From Anaerolineales bacterium UBA3499 (GTDB lineage: Bacteria; Chloroflexota; Anaerolineae; Anaerolineales; UBA11657), in contig DFQC01000030.1 of NCBI GenBank assembly GCA_002377585.1, forward strand, positions 18,497 through 25,289: 6,793 nucleotides of DNA, written 5' to 3'. Position numbers and translations under genes: made by a program. How positions within the stretch are numbered: the stretch's first letter is position 1; every line of letters starts with the position of its first letter. The notes under the pieces were generated by a model, which was not told the DNA's origin, ran no database searches, and saw nothing but the letters and a program-made list of their open reading frames with translations. This document shows, in pieces, positions 6,221-6,793 of this stretch.

Positions 6221-6235
6221 GGCAAGATTCTTGCT
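6221..6235 (+). terminator. Small stem-loop after dnaE2 (weak terminator candidate)
   Basis: GCAAG (6222-6226) and CTTGC (6230-6234) form a 5-bp stem with a 3-base loop, extendable by one G-T pair, 18 bases after the dnaE2 stop. There is no clear T-tract, only TTCACTAATTT downstream. It is the only hairpin candidate I see in the 102-base gap before the lipoprotein gene, so a transcription end here is possible but not well supported. Confidence 0.25.
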
Positions 6236-6305
6236 TCACTAATTTACATAAAATCACACAAATACAACTAACCATCACCTATTATTAGATCCTATCTGAC
6301 ATTGT

Positions 6306-6764
6306 ATGAGAAAGAAATTGATAATAATTGCACTAATCTTAAGTGCCCAATTTATAACATCATGTAACACAGATATAATTGTGGTAAACACGCCTACGCC
6401 AACACCCACACCTCTTCCTACCCCTACTCCCACGCCCCCACCCGATCCATGTAGCGTTGATGCTATGCGTAAGCTTGCATCCGAAATAAAAATGTTAGCC
6501 GATCGTTATATAGAGACAACGGACAGTGGAGACAGTTGGCTGCCATTGCTACCAGAACTTCTCGACCTTCAAACCGATGTAAAGCACATCTTAAACATTC
6601 CTATCTGCATGGAAAGAATGAAGAATGCACTTAGTATATACACCGACATTGACATTGATGAACTGCAGGATCTAATGACCACATTATCAGAGGGAAATCT
6701 CAACAATGCGATACAGACAGCTCGTTCATGGTTTGAAGACAATGTAATTAAAACTTCTGAATAA
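6306..6764 (+). CDS. Small lipoprotein with Thr-Pro tether, function unknown
   Basis: A 152-residue predicted secreted lipoprotein. It begins with a classical lipoprotein signal peptide: basic MRKK, a hydrophobic core LIIIALILSAQF, and lipobox ITSC with the acylated cysteine at 20. A low-complexity linker of alternating Thr and Pro (about 29-48, PTPTPTPLPTPTPTPPPDP) follows and would act as an extended tether from the membrane. The rest (49-152) is a mostly helical, acidic domain with two cysteines (C49, C101) that could pair outside the cell; I recognise no family in it. No clear Shine-Dalgarno precedes the ATG at 6306, and only weak promoter-like elements exist (for example TATTAT at 6280-6285). 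It follows dnaE2 by 102 bases and is probably a separate transcript; nothing ties it to DNA repair. Thr-Pro linkers are frequent in Chloroflexota exported proteins, which supports the suggested source. Confidence 0.75.
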   Translation: MRKKLIIIALILSAQFITSCNTDIIVVNTPTPTPTPLPTPTPTPPPDPCSVDAMRKLASEIKMLADRYIETTDSGDSWLPLLPELLDLQTDVKHILNIPICMERMKNALSIYTDIDIDELQDLMTTLSEGNLNNAIQTARSWFEDNVIKTSE

Positions 6765-6793
6765 TGTCTGTTATATAAGCAGCAAAAAGCGAC

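Noticed and set aside
6411..6449. Short-period CC-A/T-AC repeats that might look like a microsatellite
   Set aside because: They are the codons of the Thr-Pro linker, with varied third positions, so selection is on the protein and not on an exact DNA repeat.
1..6793. tRNA, rRNA, CRISPR, insertion sequence, attachment site or replication origin
   Set aside because: No cloverleaf-like segments, regularly spaced repeats, transposase genes or DnaA-box clusters were seen; intergenic gaps are all under 200 bases.

Overview
The window is a low-GC (clearly AT-rich), gene-dense bacterial segment with every supported gene on the + strand. Two observations lean towards Chloroflexota, possibly a marine Dehalococcoidia/SAR202-type lineage. 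The ImuB-like protein has a C-terminal extension resembling the DUF6504-type tail of Chloroflexota and actinobacterial Y-family proteins, and the terminal lipoprotein has a Thr-Pro repeat linker of the kind common in Chloroflexota envelope proteins. A GAAC-N4-GTTC LexA box and a NIPSNAP-like protein fit this but do not prove it. The assignment is an inference from memory of these families, not a search result.

Left part (1-1622): after a possible tail of an upstream gene there is a good promoter (TTGACA-17-TACAAT), a class I SAM-dependent methyltransferase-like gene (197-1069), a second promoter region that resembles the first over 42 bases, a small NIPSNAP/Dabb-like ferredoxin-fold protein (1181-1477), and a tiny single-pass membrane ORF (ending at 1622) that has a ribosome binding site in front of an ATT codon rather than an ATG. 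These genes look like small independent or loosely coupled units of unknown physiological role.

Central part (1718-6203): this is the best understood unit, an SOS-type error-prone translesion DNA synthesis operon. A TTGACA-17-AATAAT promoter is followed directly by a palindromic LexA box (1747-1760) lying over the predicted transcription start. It drives imuB (1775-3160, a Y-family polymerase homologue with two of three catalytic acidic residues lost and a beta-clamp-binding-like motif QIKLF) and dnaE2 (3147-6203, an error-prone C-family polymerase with all catalytic aspartates). The two genes overlap by 14 bases. By the known mutasome model, ImuB tethers DnaE2 to the sliding clamp and DnaE2 synthesises across damaged template after LexA cleavage. 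No imuA/imuA' is present in the window. A perfect 15-bp inverted repeat lies inside the imuB coding sequence.

Right part (6204-6793): a 102-base gap with a weak stem-loop, then a small lipoprotein (6306-6764) with a lipobox cysteine, a Thr-Pro tether and a helical domain of unknown function. The last 29 bases hold nothing recognisable. There are no RNA genes, CRISPR arrays or insertion sequences. Nothing here is a clearly new system. The most notable points are the imuA-less, LexA-controlled imuB-dnaE2 operon, the intragenic hairpin, and the shared promoter module of the first two genes.
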